Shown here: in pieces, positions 52,301 to 64,000 of the stretch
Layout of the letters: each line of letters begins with the position of its first letter
Numbering within the stretch: position 1 is the first letter of the stretch
From: Saccoglossus kowalevskii
Taxonomy: Eukaryota > Hemichordata > Enteropneusta > Harrimaniidae
DNA length: 64,000 bases
Reading direction: 5' to 3'
Assembly: GCF_000003605.2 (NCBI RefSeq)
Contig: NW_003156735.1
Location: 600,197-664,196 of the forward strand
Translations under genes and position numbers: made by a program
Notes under the pieces: model-generated
Told to the model about the DNA's origin: nothing
The model's database searches: none
The model's input: the letters and a program-made list of their open reading frames with translations, nothing else

Positions 52301-54762
52301 CTACCCTTTTTAGAGTACCTTGGCCACGAACAATTTATTTTCCTCTCACTGTGCTAATACTCGAAGTCTCGAGTGAATAGCTTTTGGTTTTAGTTAGACA
52401 GATGTTTGTCTAATAACACAAGAGTCATAAGCTATATAGGCAGTGGAATGTGTTCTCTAATCATTACAAAGTTGTGTTTTTTTCCACGGCAAATGTAATC
52501 TCGTGGCTATATAAAGATGGGGAAACGCTAATAAAAATATACGTCTTATCGTCTATCATGAAACGCACAAATAACTTTTGTTTGCTCATTGTTTGTTTTA
52601 TATATATCGAAATCGGTTGCCAATTGGTACAATTGCGCTCCATAAAACATACATTTACCAACTGTTTCTTCACAATATTATCTACGTGGTTACAATTCTC
52701 TGATAATTACACGTGAATGTGTGCACGAAGTCTGGGCTGTGGACAGTAAATATAACCAATGGCATTGCCATGTATTGTTTGGTTTCATTTTGTACGCTAA
52801 AATGATGGTAATAAAAAACATCTCTCAATTTCTTTTATGTATGCATAAAACCATAGACTACAGAATGTTTCCTAGTCTATGATAAAATAGTAGAATTTAT
52901 TTAGTTATTGAGTTTTAAAGAACTTCAAATATGAAATTTTGTATGCAAAACTGCCTTGCCCTACTGATGATGATTCGCGCGTATAGAACCGTTTGAAGTA
53001 CGCATATATTATTGCCATCACGCGTATTCGAGAAGGCTAGGCTGATTGAACGAGATGAAAAGGAATAAATTACAATAACCCAAGGTTCATGCAAATTTAC
53101 TATAATTACGTCAGTGATACGAACTAAGCAAAGATAAATGCACAAACAAGCGGGGATGATATTAACATTTTAAGCACGGGTAAGTTGATTATTACGAATC
53201 AGAAATGTGTGCATAAAACCCTAAAATATCAACACCGATTGTTCACTATTATGGCGCGAGCAACTCACTGAATCTTGTACGTGCTACTATGTTTCGAACG
53301 TCGATAACATGGCAACACGCATGAGGCAAGCAATTGTAAGTTAACAACAACAACTTGGAAATCGCCAGAAATTTTCAGAACACTTTTCGGTTCCTCGACG
53401 ACAAATTTCAAAATAAAAGTACGATGTAGACAACGAAATGACTGGGACATGTCTAACATTCTTTTTTTACTTTGAAACATTGCAAATATGATAGATATAT
53501 TTATATACTCGTCACCGCTCGTGCTTGGCACAAAAGCACTCATTAATACTCATTTGTGCTTCGATGAATAATTAGTGGTCCGCTAAATGATTAATTGTCG
53601 TAATCGTAGAGACACTGAATTTCAGTTTTCTCATTTTGGTGATAATTACAAGTACATGTGCAAACCAGTTTCCCGAAATTATTCTGAGTGTTTCGATTAA
53701 ACAGTCGGGAATTCAAGCCACAACCTTCCCGACGCGAGGCGAATATGCCAACCTCTGTGTCATCGAACCATATTAAGTATGCTTATTTTTTGTCAACAGA
53801 GAATTTACAGATATGTCTGTTTATATTTTGTTCATGAGATTTTACAACTGTAAATCGAAATATAGCTAAATTCAGTGGTTCATGGAACGTGTTTGACGAA
53901 TGACGTAATTTTAATACGACCTATTTGAAAATCTTAACAAAATATATGCGTATTCGGGAACCTCGCGTTTAGATAAAAAAAAGAAAATCGATTGAATTCA
54001 TATTTGTTTCGTTGTTTAAACCACACATCACATGAAATGAATTGTTGTTGTTTTTTCGCTTTTTGAATGTCACAAAAGTTTCACATAATAAATAATTTCG
54101 TTTGTTCTGCTGAATCAAACAAAATATCATTATTTCACGGTTATACCACTGTTGTTTCTAAGTATGTGTTAAACAGGGGTCACAAAATAAAAAATGATTT
54201 ACGATACAGTAACAGCACGGGTATTGATTGTTTGGTTAATAATTGGAAAAAGGAATGCGAAACGCACGTATTTATTATACTATATTAACATAAAGGTCAA
54301 CTTCCACGACGACATATAGGTGTTTGTTCATAAAGTGACTGTTAAAAATAATAAATGGTCTACTCAATATGTGAAATTAACACTTACACAAATTGTATAT
54401 ATGTTTAACTAGCTGAAAACAACCTCACAACTAAGTAACTCATGATTGGACATGTTCTACGCAGTCAAGTAATTGCGGTAATTGGCAAAATTTAATTAAT
54501 ATCCATATTTTAAAGATGGATTAGTAAAATTAGCTTCCGGGTTTAAAATAATTACAAACGAAGTACGGATAAAATTAGATGCGGATAATCATTATAGCGT
54601 TCAAGGACACACAGTACGTGTCTGTGTCACAGTGTGTAAGACGTTACACTAACTATATGCACTTGGCGTCATTCAATTACATCCCAAGACACTGTTATTC
54701 ATCGTTAATACCATGTGGCGTTACGTCTTGTTCGATCGTGATACAAATTTAGCTAATTACTC
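52301..54762. other. Gene B intron 1, right part
   Basis: No supported exon. A leader-like plus-strand frame begins at 52558 (MKRTNNFCLLIVCFIYIE) but has only weak donors. Confidence 0.4.
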
Positions 54763-54880
54763 AAAGCAGGACGATGACAACACACGTTAAAAACGCAAAG
54801 GCTCATGGGTAGACGCTTGTTTGTAAACAATGACACGATATGGCCATCTGACGCATGCGCAGGTACGACCCTCCCGCTTT
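54763..54880. mobile_element. MITE family M1, copy 3
   Basis: It runs from AAAGCAGGACGATGACAAC to CATGCGCAGGTACGACCCTC plus CCGCTTT. It shares CATGGGTAGACGCTTG and TATGGCCATCTGACGCATGC with the other copies. The left TIR has lost most of its CACCTGCGCA part. It lies inside the long first intron of Gene B. Confidence 0.68.
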
Positions 54881-55417
54881 GAGGATTAAAACTGCTTATG
54901 GACTCAGAAAATGTTAGCATACACCTCGATGTGTAGCGGAAGGAAATATATCAAATGTATTGACCGCAACATACACGCTACCACTGTTGTGAGAATTGGA
55001 AATGAATGCATTGGAGTTGAATTGCTATTGGCTTGAATATGTATTTGTTATTGAAAAGACAGTCATAATAGTATTTTGAACAATACATTCCTCATTACGT
55101 TAAAAGCATGTAGTGGTTTATTTGTATATACTCGTATTTACCGTCTCAATCATAGGGGAAATTATGTTATTATGTCGGAGACGCACACACAGTACAGAGT
55201 TCACGAAATGTCATTGTCGGTTATTTGTTTTTTTCCTTGAAATTCTAAAAATGTTATATCAGGGATTGAACTTCGCGATACTGTAGCAGTATATCGATGT
55301 TGGAATCAGTATGGTAGTTGCACTCATGTTCGACCTTTGACCGTGCATTCACCGCACATCATTTCCAATCATCGATCACCGACGATAAACCCATCATTTA
55401 AAAACGGTGTACACATG

Positions 55418-55459
55418 TATATATAGCCGGTAGCCAGCTGCAAACTTACAGAAAGGTCG
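55418..55459 (+). promoter_or_regulatory. Possible TATA promoter with short non-coding first exon
   Basis: TATATATAG at 55418 is followed about 30 bp later by GCAAACTTACAGAAAGG and then a strong donor, TCG|GTGAGTAC at 55460. There is no ATG before the donor, so it would be a 5' UTR exon. No downstream exon was assigned. It is the only place seen with TATA box and donor spaced like a promoter and first exon. Confidence 0.25.
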
Positions 55460-56892
55460 GTGAGTACAATAAAAGAATTTCATCGGTTTTTCTCGTAAAT
55501 GAAACGATTTTGACATATGATCCCGCACTAAACAAAATTACATTCCCTCAAGAAATGTATCTCGTTAAGTAAAGGAGGGAAATGGACACACTCGTTTTTG
55601 GTTTCAGTAATGGGCTAATCATCGTGATAACAGAAAAAAAGACAATGAAAACGTATCAGGGCTAATGACGACTTCGCTCGCAAAAATTATATCATGAATC
55701 TGCCTTATTTGCTTTCTGAGAAATAATTGCAATTAAATCCTCGCGGCCGTTCATATTAAAGTTGGTTTACTGGTGCCTGTATAAATGACATTATTTGTCG
55801 CTCAATGCCTGGGGAAATTATATGGTTTATTCCATTCTTCACGAAGCTTTGGTGATATCATATATTTTTGTCGTCCAGTCAAAAAAAAAAGCTTATATTT
55901 CGAATATTGTCTAGAGACTTGCGATCGTATATGCTGTCAAAGCCTGGTCTTACGTGGGACGTTTTACTCCCAACAGGATTCTGTTTAAAAATAGTAAGTT
56001 TAATAAATGTCTTGAACAATCGGTCTCAGAGTGATTCACCACAGCAGTATTTAATGTCAAGAAACACCCCAATTTAGTTGTATTCGTAGTTTTGAATCAA
56101 CTAATATTGTTTCGACGTGGCAAAGAGGAGTTTTAAATATTTTGTCTATTGGCTTCTAAACTTGCACACGTTAACAGCCGTGCCTAAAACACGGTAGTGC
56201 ACGGTGGCGTTTGTGAACGCTAACAACGGTTGTCGCTGACGAGCATCTCTGCAAAAATTCTGAGACTCCAGTGTACAAATATCTGTTATGACAACACATG
56301 GTTTATATATTCTTACATGGCGTGATTCATACATGTACATGTTTGTACACTGTCCTTGGGGATGATGGACAAGGCGTAAAACGATGAAATCGTTTGAGTT
56401 AGTTTGACTCGATTAATATCTCAATTGTATCATACTAGCTGGTTGCCACACGGGATGCTACGTAGCCAATGGCTCAACAGTATGGCGGCATATTCACTTT
56501 GAGCGGCAAAGTCAGTAGTGTTTATCTCAGTCCACGGTTTTATCACAAACATCTGAACGTAGTGAATGGAAAAATCAATTTTTAACTCGGCTATTTTAAT
56601 CTGTAGCACATGTTTTCGTTTAAACGTTTATTCTCGACTGATGCTTTAGCTAGACTAGATAAGACGTTACTACACTGTACCCAATTTCTTCTCTGAGCGC
56701 ATTTTGTTATAATTATTTTCTTGATTTTAATCAAACACTGTAACACACGTTTAATTAAAATAGGATTTCCATCGCTGTAATGGAAATATTAGTTGCGTCT
56801 GAGCGAAACTCTTCTGGACTGGATATAATTCAGAAGCTCGGGCAGAAAAAGGTGATCCCTTTTCAACGAGACAGAAAATTAACTTTACTCAC

Positions 56893-56950
56893 GTATTGCA
56901 CAGCAACCTAAAATGACTACTAACACCAATGGCAGCTTGGACGACGCCAT
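56893..56950 (-). CDS. Gene B signal-peptide first exon
   Basis: On the minus strand an ATG in the context AAAATGGCG starts MASSKLPLVLVVILGCCAI, a textbook signal peptide with a short polar head, a hydrophobic core and small residues near the expected cleavage site. The exon stops after 58 nt at AC|GTGAGT in phase 1. That is the phase the cysteine exon at 35770 requires. The joined text is CAIHTLANTCPLE, which puts cleavage just ahead of the first cysteine. The exon could also splice to the phase-1 exon at 23543-23748. Confidence 0.65.
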
Positions 56951-58310
56951 TTTCAAACTTCCTGAGACACCTGTCAGTGTTGTAGAACGTACTGTCCCGT
57001 ACTGACCCCGACCACATCAGGTGGAACCGATCCTACGTTCCCACGATGCATTGCAATGGTTAACACACTTCCGACTAATCCCCTTGTTGGCGTCAGCAAT
57101 TCGTGCGCATCTATCAGTTTGACCTCCGATGTGACGATGTTGTCAATGTCCCTCGTCGTGCTGTTGCTTGCTAAGTAACAGTTACTGATCAAATCGTGAT
57201 GCCCGCTGAGATTTCAGACAACCTAAAAGATTAAGCGATAATACACACTTATTAAACTGTGTGCGCCATTCCACAAACTAGACTATCGCTGTTGGGCGTC
57301 GTCCATCTAAGTAATGGCGGATTTATTTTGCCGCGGAAAGATGTATCAAGTATTATAGCAATCAATCTGCAAGTTAGGCAACGTCTAATTATAGACAACG
57401 AATGCGTCGGTCAATGACATTTAGACCCGATTAAAATATTACGTAGATTCGTCTGTAACCACCACTACCGGTAGCACCATGACGTCAGTTGCACCTTTGT
57501 TCATAATATCATCATTTCGTTGTTAATGCGATGTGAAGAACCGACTCCGATATCATTACCTAGTTAAGTTGATTAGCAAGCAGCATTAGATTCGTAAACA
57601 AGCACACCATCTGCATTATTGAGTCAGATGGTGACCCTGTCCGACAATTTGTTGCAAATTTGTTTAACCCCTTTGAGGTTGTGTTTGTTAAACGAATTGT
57701 AAACAAAACAAAAAGCGTTGGCTACGACTCTGTCTATGATGACTTAAGTGTGAACTTTGATCCTCGGATAAACGTAGAACATTGAACAGTGGGAAATACT
57801 TAATAATTCACTTATAATGTGGCGATTTTTTGTTAGTTTCAAATACAAATGTTGTCGTACTCTTACCTAATTAATAATAAAACCATAACATTTTGCAGCC
57901 CTGTGATTGGTTGCACAAGATTAGTTTGACCGTCTTCACAAGCAGCGTCTATTCGAAAATATACGTGTGTATGTGTGGCGCGGGGGTGAAATATTTCGAC
58001 TGAAAGAACGCAATGAGCTTGCTTGAAATTTAATATAATACAGACATTCTTTTCTTCCTGTCTTAACCTCCGACCTCTGTTAGAAATTGGTCATTTTTAT
58101 TTTCATCTAGTCGCTGGGGGCGCGTGTGTTCGTGTTGCAACGATCATTAAATATGCATTTTGAAACCCTCTATGCAACATTCTGAACGTTTAAAGATTTA
58201 ACTAACATTTTTAAAATAGTAGAGAGTTTACACTCAAACTATTATTGAAGATAGAAGGGTAGGATACTACTACACAATTTGAAGAATAAACATACAATTA
58301 AATTAACGGA

Positions 58311-58724
58311 TTATTCTGTAATAAAAATGACCCCATTTCTTCCATAACAATTCTCAAAGTTTTGGTCCTTACTGGTCACAGCGTTTCCCGGAATCTTACT
58401 AATATCGCTTGGGTCGCAATAGCCGTAGGTATCGCCGAGGTAAATAATCTCTACACACTGCTTATTATCACTGATTCTTCGTTGCTGGAGTGATTCATAT
58501 CCCAAAATTCGGTTTCCCTGGGCGCCTCTAAAAAAATAATCTATCCTATTTTTGGCCCCGACCTTTGAATATAGCACATGTTCTGTGCCAATAAATGAGT
58601 TTGATATGCATATCAACTTCTTACTGGAACGTCTCCTGTACTTTCCAAAATTTGACAATGGCACTAGCCAAAAATGAACTTCCTGTTCAACGCGTCTTTG
58701 ATTGTAGCAATACTGACCACTAGA
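58311..58724 (-). CDS. Unrecognised terminal exon, about 138 codons
   Basis: This is the longest believable frame in the window. The minus-strand acceptor GTGTTTTTACGTACAG opens in phase 0 at SSGQYCYNQRRVEQEV and the frame runs to a stop at 58311-58313. Five cysteines are spread through it (QYCYN, LICIS, KQCVEI, YGYCDP, ENCYG). The composition alternates hydrophobic and polar residues like a beta-rich extracellular domain. The frame could also begin at an upstream ATG near 58758, which has a stop just before it. There is no helix after it, so a secreted or enzyme C-terminus is possible. Upstream exons would lie above 58724; a weak one is at about 62871-62944. Its 3' end is about 1.4 kb from the Gene B start, same strand. 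Confidence 0.5.
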   Translation of the reverse strand, partial: SSGQYCYNQRRVEQEVHFWLVPLSNFGKYRRRSSKKLICISNSFIGTEHVLYSKVGAKNRIDYFFRGAQGNRILGYESLQQRRISDNKQCVEIIYLGDTYGYCDPSDISKIPGNAVTSKDQNFENCYGRNGVIFITE

Positions 58725-61700
58725 CTGTACGTAAAAACACACTCTCGAACTTGACAACATTCACTATCAGACCACTAAGCAAATAGATGCAACTACCAGT
58801 TACATCAGGCATGGAGATTGATTCATCACTCATTGAGATTCGATTGCTGATCGGGGTAGCTGTATTTAGTGTTCATGTCTATGCAATATAAAATTATATC
58901 ACATCTCACTGCTGTTACGCATGCTGTGATTGGTTGAGACTCGGTCACATGACATTGAATGACAATAAATTTTAGTATTACATGGTATATTGCCCACCAA
59001 GTGGATATTACATGGGTATATCACATGGATGACGTCACTGAAACGATATTGCGATATATTGTCTGCACTGGTGCTGCCTCTGCCACTGTTGTTTTTGGGG
59101 TTGCTTTGGAGGTTTTGAAGGAACTTTAGCCATCCGAAATACTAGTAGACAACGAACGTGCCAGAATGGATATTAAGTACTCTGCTTTGATGTTTAGTGT
59201 ATTTTTTATATGAAGCAAAAATGTACGGCAAAGCCGCCACTGAAACGTCGCAGCCGGGGTCGCTGCAGCGCGTTCTACGCTGTGAGCATTTCTACGCGTT
59301 CCACGCCGATGCTAACCGAAAACACTCTAAAGCTGTGTTGGCTTGTGAAATAGGTGTGGTACGTTCGTGAGAAAGTGATTTCAGTCACTTCCACGGCGCT
59401 CTGACATTTTTATCTGGAGATCAAATAACTTGCGTTTGAGAATTTCTCAATTCATTTCAAAAATATTATTCTCGATAAATTGAGTGATCCACACTGCTGA
59501 AACACGGTAACTAAATCTTTTTATCCGTGGCTGAAAATAATATTTACTGAGTTTATTTCGCAGTTATTTCAGCATGTATGTATGTTATTGCGAAATGTGA
59601 AACTTATAATAGATAAAATAAAATAGTGCATACTTCAAATACAAGTGTTTTATTTTGTGGGAGAGCGGGTGTGGGTGATGTATGGTAGATGTTATTGTGA
59701 ATGGTAGAGGTCTGTTCGATGTGATGAAATAAATAACACATTCGGGCAATATCACGATTTTACCCTCACAAGCATGTGTTATTGTTTAAGTATCGCTGAT
59801 GTGAACGGCGGAGGCTGACAGATTGTTTTGGTTCTGCGGCTCTTCTGGCATAAGCAACTCATTTTCAGGTTTGTTTTACTATTCTGACGTGTTTTTGTTC
59901 GCATTTTTACTTAAGTACTAGTAAACGGTCCAGGACATAATCATTATGGGACCCTGAATCATAGTTAGGCCCTAATGATTGCAATTACAACCTTATGCTT
60001 ACAAATAATCAGATATTTATGCTAAAGTGTACAGTACTGGAAACTGCCAAGTACACAAAGCAGTCAAATCAGTAAGAAAACGATACTATGAACTCTATGG
60101 TATACATACACATTTAACTACAAAATAATTGTCAGTAAATATAATATTTTTAAATCGTTGTTAACTTTTAATCTTATTTGTTGGGATTTCTGCATGTAGT
60201 TACACAGATAGGAAAAATGCATCATTATGGCAAGGAAAAATATATATTTATTTTGTACACGATCTATAATGAATTCTCTTATTAATATTTCATTTTTGGT
60301 AGTGTACCTGTAAGTATTGAAATATGTACACATTATATCTTATTGGTGGTGGGAATTGCCAAGCCATTGTGAACAAATATTTTCGTAAATAACACTGACC
60401 GCAATATACGCCCTCAAGAAGTGTCACTGATGAAATATTTTATAATTGCAATTTCATTCAATTGTAAATAAATATATATATATTCATTTTTTTTATTGCT
60501 AATGATGTGTTATACATTTGTTTTGTACTATAATATTCAAGTATATTTATGCAACACTAATAATGAAAAGAATGCATGATGCAACGCCCACTCTATAAAT
60601 GGGGAAATATTTCTTGATCTAAGAAATTAGCGGCATTATCAGAGCACGGATCTTATTTGGGAAATTCCTCCCAGAGCACAACTGCACAAATCATAAGGAC
60701 AAATTAACAGCTCCTTGAGGAGTATTCGATCTTAGAATAGCACCAGTTGTTAATGACATATAAAACTTCAATTCTCAACAACAGTGAAAGGACCAGTTGA
60801 TGCGACAAAGCCCTACTCCCCACTATAGCTACTCGCAACGAAAGCCACACATCGCGAAGGTACTATTGTGATTGTAAACATATTTTTAACACATGTTCAC
60901 ACATAATATTTAACAACTTCTATTGTCATCAGCAAACGCAAAGTAAAAACAATTTTGTACAATTATTGCTCACTTCTATCAAATGTTCAGATTAGATGAT
61001 AAGTGTATTTAGTATATCATGTAAAAAAATAAAATGTCCAATTGCCTCTAAGCCTGACTTAATGAGAAAAAGTTAAATGTGAAGCGATCATGCTATTAAA
61101 GGGCTATATACGACGGATACAGTACTAAACATCGTTAACGACTGAAACCACTGTTATGGGGATATCAATGCGACATTTGCGGAAGTACACTTTAGTGATA
61201 TCGATGTTAATCAAGAGCAAAATATAAAACAAAATGTTGTCTTGGAGTATTTTAAGGATGTAATCTACACACACGGGTAAGCATGTGCATGATCGCATTG
61301 GGTGTCGTCCCCAGTATTAAAACATTACAAGGCATTCCATACCTATCATATTTTCCGTAAACACCTATTGGGCCGGCAGGTCATCCCGCCGTTAAATAAG
61401 GTTTGCGTTGTCTGTCATGTGTCATATATATGTATACGTATATATTGACTTTGAAAGGCTTTTTAGAACAACTATTATTCACCCACGAACTTCTTTAGTA
61501 TGAATGATAGGCTCTGGAGTACAGATATGACTTTCTTTCAGAAAGTCCCAGAAACCAATGTGACAGCACATGCATTAACCACATGGCCCGAGACAATAAC
61601 AGACAGATTGTTTTAACCATTGTAACTCAAAATTCGTGGCAAACTGTCACAGAGCAGGTTTGCAAGTGCATAATTTGATCTCTGACATGCGCGGATATGA

Positions 61701-63263
61701 TTTTTAATCAGACTAGGCATAATTGTGTTGCCAATATTTTAACGGCTTGCTAGAAAAGGTTAACTCTAGTTTTAAGAGGGACGAACTTGATTATTTTAAC
61801 CTTAGAAATAATAACTTATTATTACCGACAGTGGCACAGACTTAACCGGCTGTAATGTATAAGCAACAACAACAAATATTTAGTCCCAAATGCCTTTCAA
61901 ATCTGTCAAGGGATTGTTTTCCCGCCGCATTCAGGCATGTCTGATAGTTCTCAAGGTAAGGTTAATGAATTTTCAACGCCACTGAATTGGATGGCTCAGC
62001 GGTACATGTGTTCAATGAACAACACTTGTTTAGAGCTGTCCTGATTGATCTTTGTCAAATGTATGTTTATGATCAGCGAAGCGAACATGATTACAAACGG
62101 GCAGTGTAATTTACTATATATGAAGACTGTGACCCATATTAAAAAAGTTGGCCTTTGATTATTTTTCCCTGAGACGTGAGCAAACTGGCAATAATCATTA
62201 TATTTGAGTGATGTGGTTCTTTTTGAATATAGTGCAAAGGTGGAATTAAAATATAATTAAATATTTTATTTTTAATTTCTTTCATCATCATTCAGATTTA
62301 CAGTTGAGCAATAGATCTTTATGAAATTGTATTTTCATGGTTGGTTTTATTCTCGCACCACAGGCCGTGTGAGACCACCAGTATGGGATCAAATCGATTC
62401 CACACTTTGTATATATGCTTTACCATACAGATTTTATTCACATGATCGGCAGTGCTATGCGTAACATACGAGGTGGAACTGCAAAAAGTGTTACTGCAGG
62501 CACCGTCAACACAACGTTAATAAAAACATGGCCACCGAAATAGCGAATGCCGTACAGCTGGGAATGTCGATAATGACAGACTAGACAAACTACTAATTCA
62601 AAATATTATTGGGTGTAGAACCTCTTGGAAGCATTATAATGGATGTCGCGCTTACTGAAGTGCTAAATCATTCGGCAGCGAACTTGCCACGGAGTTTGTG
62701 TTGGCAGCATTGTCATCGTGCGCGTGCTAGAACCATGGCAGCTTTGCTTTTGTCAGCCGTTAAAGTAAATATGTATTTGTTCAAATATTTTTTGTTATTC
62801 AGTGCGTTCCAAAGTATATACTGATATGGACATTCTATCTGATTGGCACTCTTACATTGAGTGGATGATAGTGAGTACGTTTTGTAATACTGAGCAATAC
62901 TTCCACTAAGTTGAGCTGGCTCGCATCTACTGTAAACATATATCAAGTTTGTGTTCTCTGTTTTGATATGATATGAGAAAAAGAAATCCACACATAAGTA
63001 GCCTAGGTGAGATTTCTCATATGATTTTTTTTGCTCACACGAGCCGCAGGCACCAATACTGTACAACAAAACACAACTTAAAAGCACAAATTGTACTATA
63101 TAACATACATTGTCATAGCACTATTTGTTACAATTTGCAACACAAGCACCGCAAACGGGCAAAAAAAAATAGTCAGAATAGATATTATGTTTGAATTATC
63201 TTTCTTTAACTCGTTTTTTGTTTATATTCGACAACTATTTACAATTAGTTAAACCCAAATCAT
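58725..63263. other. Mostly non-coding DNA upstream of the 58.3 kb exon
   Basis: Only the hAT-like motif at 59234 and weak exon-like pieces were seen. At 62871-62944 on the minus strand a TATATGTTTACAG acceptor and an AAT|GTAAGAG donor bracket 74 nt that is open in two frames. At 62736 on the plus strand, MAALLLSAVK precedes GTAAAT. Neither is secure. Confidence 0.35.
59234..59242 (-). mobile_element. hAT-like terminal motif
   Basis: CCGCCACTG is the reverse complement of CAGTGGCGG, the same end motif as at 6690. It is preceded by AAAAATGTACGGCAAAG. No partner end or transposase was found nearby, so this may be a solo remnant or chance. Confidence 0.2.
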
Positions 63264-63363
63264 CTACTCGCTAACGTCGTCTACCGGAACTGTCCAGTTG
63301 CATCTCAATGTGCTGTTGATGGCGTGCACAATGACGGCAGCTAAGTACACATACACAACAAAC
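63264..63363 (-). CDS. Candidate terminal exon with hydrophobic segment
   Basis: The minus-strand acceptor GCCTGCATTTATAG leads in phase 2 into FVVYVYLAAVIVHAI, then NSTLRCNWTVPVDDVSE and a TAG stop. The hydrophobic run is about 15-16 residues, short for a helix. Two sequons (NST, NWT) follow. It joins in frame to the candidate first exon at 63730-63791 (AG + G gives Arg). The joined product would be only 53 residues, so other exons may exist. The family is unknown. Confidence 0.32.
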
Positions 63364-63729
63364 CTATAAATGCAGGCAATATGAAACCAAACTGATTGCA
63401 TTCGCTTTTCAAATAGGCCATCACTTCTATATGACCGGATTTGCGATAACACGGCGGTACAACTACAATATGGATGTTCTCGTATATCGCAGTACGAACA
63501 GGAAACAATAAATCACACTGCGTGTAGTCCCGTCAGTCGTGCACACTCGTAGCGACACGGAGCTCTGTCGACTCTTACTATCTTGTTACTAATGCGGCTG
63601 GGAAACGATCAACAAACTGTGAGCCTCTCTAGTCGAATACTATCCATATATTTACTATCTGAGTTCTACGCTATTAACAAATATGGCGCAATATAGTGAT
63701 TTAGAATAATACATTAGACTAGTACATAC

Positions 63730-63791
63730 CTGGTATAAAAGAGAGCTTTCGTTTCCGTGCTTCTGCATATATGCAGGCTGACAACACACAT
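63730..63791 (-). CDS. Candidate first coding exon of a small minus-strand gene
   Basis: The minus-strand ATG at 63791 starts MCVVSLHICRSTETKALFYT and ends at ACCAG|GTATGTACT in phase 2, which fits the terminal exon 366 bp downstream. The frame is open for about 15 further codons upstream without another ATG, so an earlier exon is possible. A TTACGTCA-like site lies upstream at about 63853-63860. Confidence 0.28.
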
Positions 63792-64000
63792 TGAATCACA
63801 TTTGTATTTTCGCACCTTAACCCCATGTACAAAAGCCAAATAACGGAAGTTTTACGTCACAAAAAGCCCCCTGCGAGAAGTAATTATGTTTTTCGCTCAT
63901 ACTGTGAAATCGTTATTGGCGTTAATGTTTTGATTAGTGTTTGGTGGTGACAATGGTTCATACAAAACGATTATATAATATACTTGCCTTCATTATATAC

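Noticed and set aside
51326-52357. Apparent 343-codon plus-strand frame
   Set aside because: Nearly all of it is the run of N; only about 30 real codons flank the gap.
52558-52716. Leader-like frame beginning MKRTNNFCLLIVCF
   Set aside because: T-rich DNA easily gives hydrophobic text; donors are weak and the rest of the frame has no structure.
61918-61956. MSDSSQ start followed by a GTAAGG donor
   Set aside because: Only six codons after the ATG and nothing to join; a single good donor is not enough.
62713-63087. 124-codon minus-strand frame with a leader-like start
   Set aside because: Crosses strong internal acceptor and donor sites and turns into low-complexity text; better seen as chance plus perhaps one small exon.

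Overview
The window is AT-rich eukaryotic DNA from an animal. It has spliced exons with GT/AG borders, introns up to about 20 kb, an L1-like LINE, hAT-like and MITE-like elements, microsatellites and an assembly gap (51373-52300). The best-supported genes encode Shisa-like single-pass membrane proteins. The composition and element mix fit a marine invertebrate, possibly a deuterostome, but I cannot name the species.

The main content is two paralogous genes facing opposite ways. Each has a small six-cysteine ectodomain exon with spacing C-x8-C-P-x10-CC-x(7,8)-CC, phase 1 at its start and phase 2 at its end. This is the layout of the Shisa-like/STMC6 superfamily of short type I membrane adaptors. 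Gene A (+ strand) has its cysteine exon at 1816-1942, four stalk exons of one phase class (3290-3361, 3441-3515, 3617-3691, 4283-4354) and a transmembrane terminal exon (4840-4978). The first three stalk exons are clear tandem duplicates. A second phase-2 transmembrane terminal exon at 10337-10577 has no cysteine exon of its own that I can find and could be an alternative C-terminus. Gene B (- strand) can be followed end to end: signal-peptide exon 56893-56950, cysteine exon 35641-35770, transmembrane exon 20280-20403. It predicts about 103 residues across 37 kb, so most of the right half of the window is Gene B intron.

Other material by region. At 6.0-7.2 kb there is a minus-strand terminal exon, a possible first exon and a hAT-like 5' end. 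A cluster of CRE motifs lies at 9.76-9.91 kb. A diverged duplication at 23.2-24.8 kb carries an intact cysteine-rich exon frame in one copy only. An inactive, 5'-truncated L1-like LINE lies at 28.0-30.8 kb. A two-exon plus-strand candidate sits at 44.7-45.1 kb next to a tRNA-like sequence. An unrecognised minus-strand terminal exon of about 138 codons lies at 58.3-58.7 kb, and a two-exon small minus-strand candidate at 63.3-63.8 kb. Three copies of a roughly 120-160 bp MITE share the TIR core CACCTGCGCA. The remaining long stretches show only chance-length ORFs.

All homology statements come from reading motifs by eye; nothing was searched.
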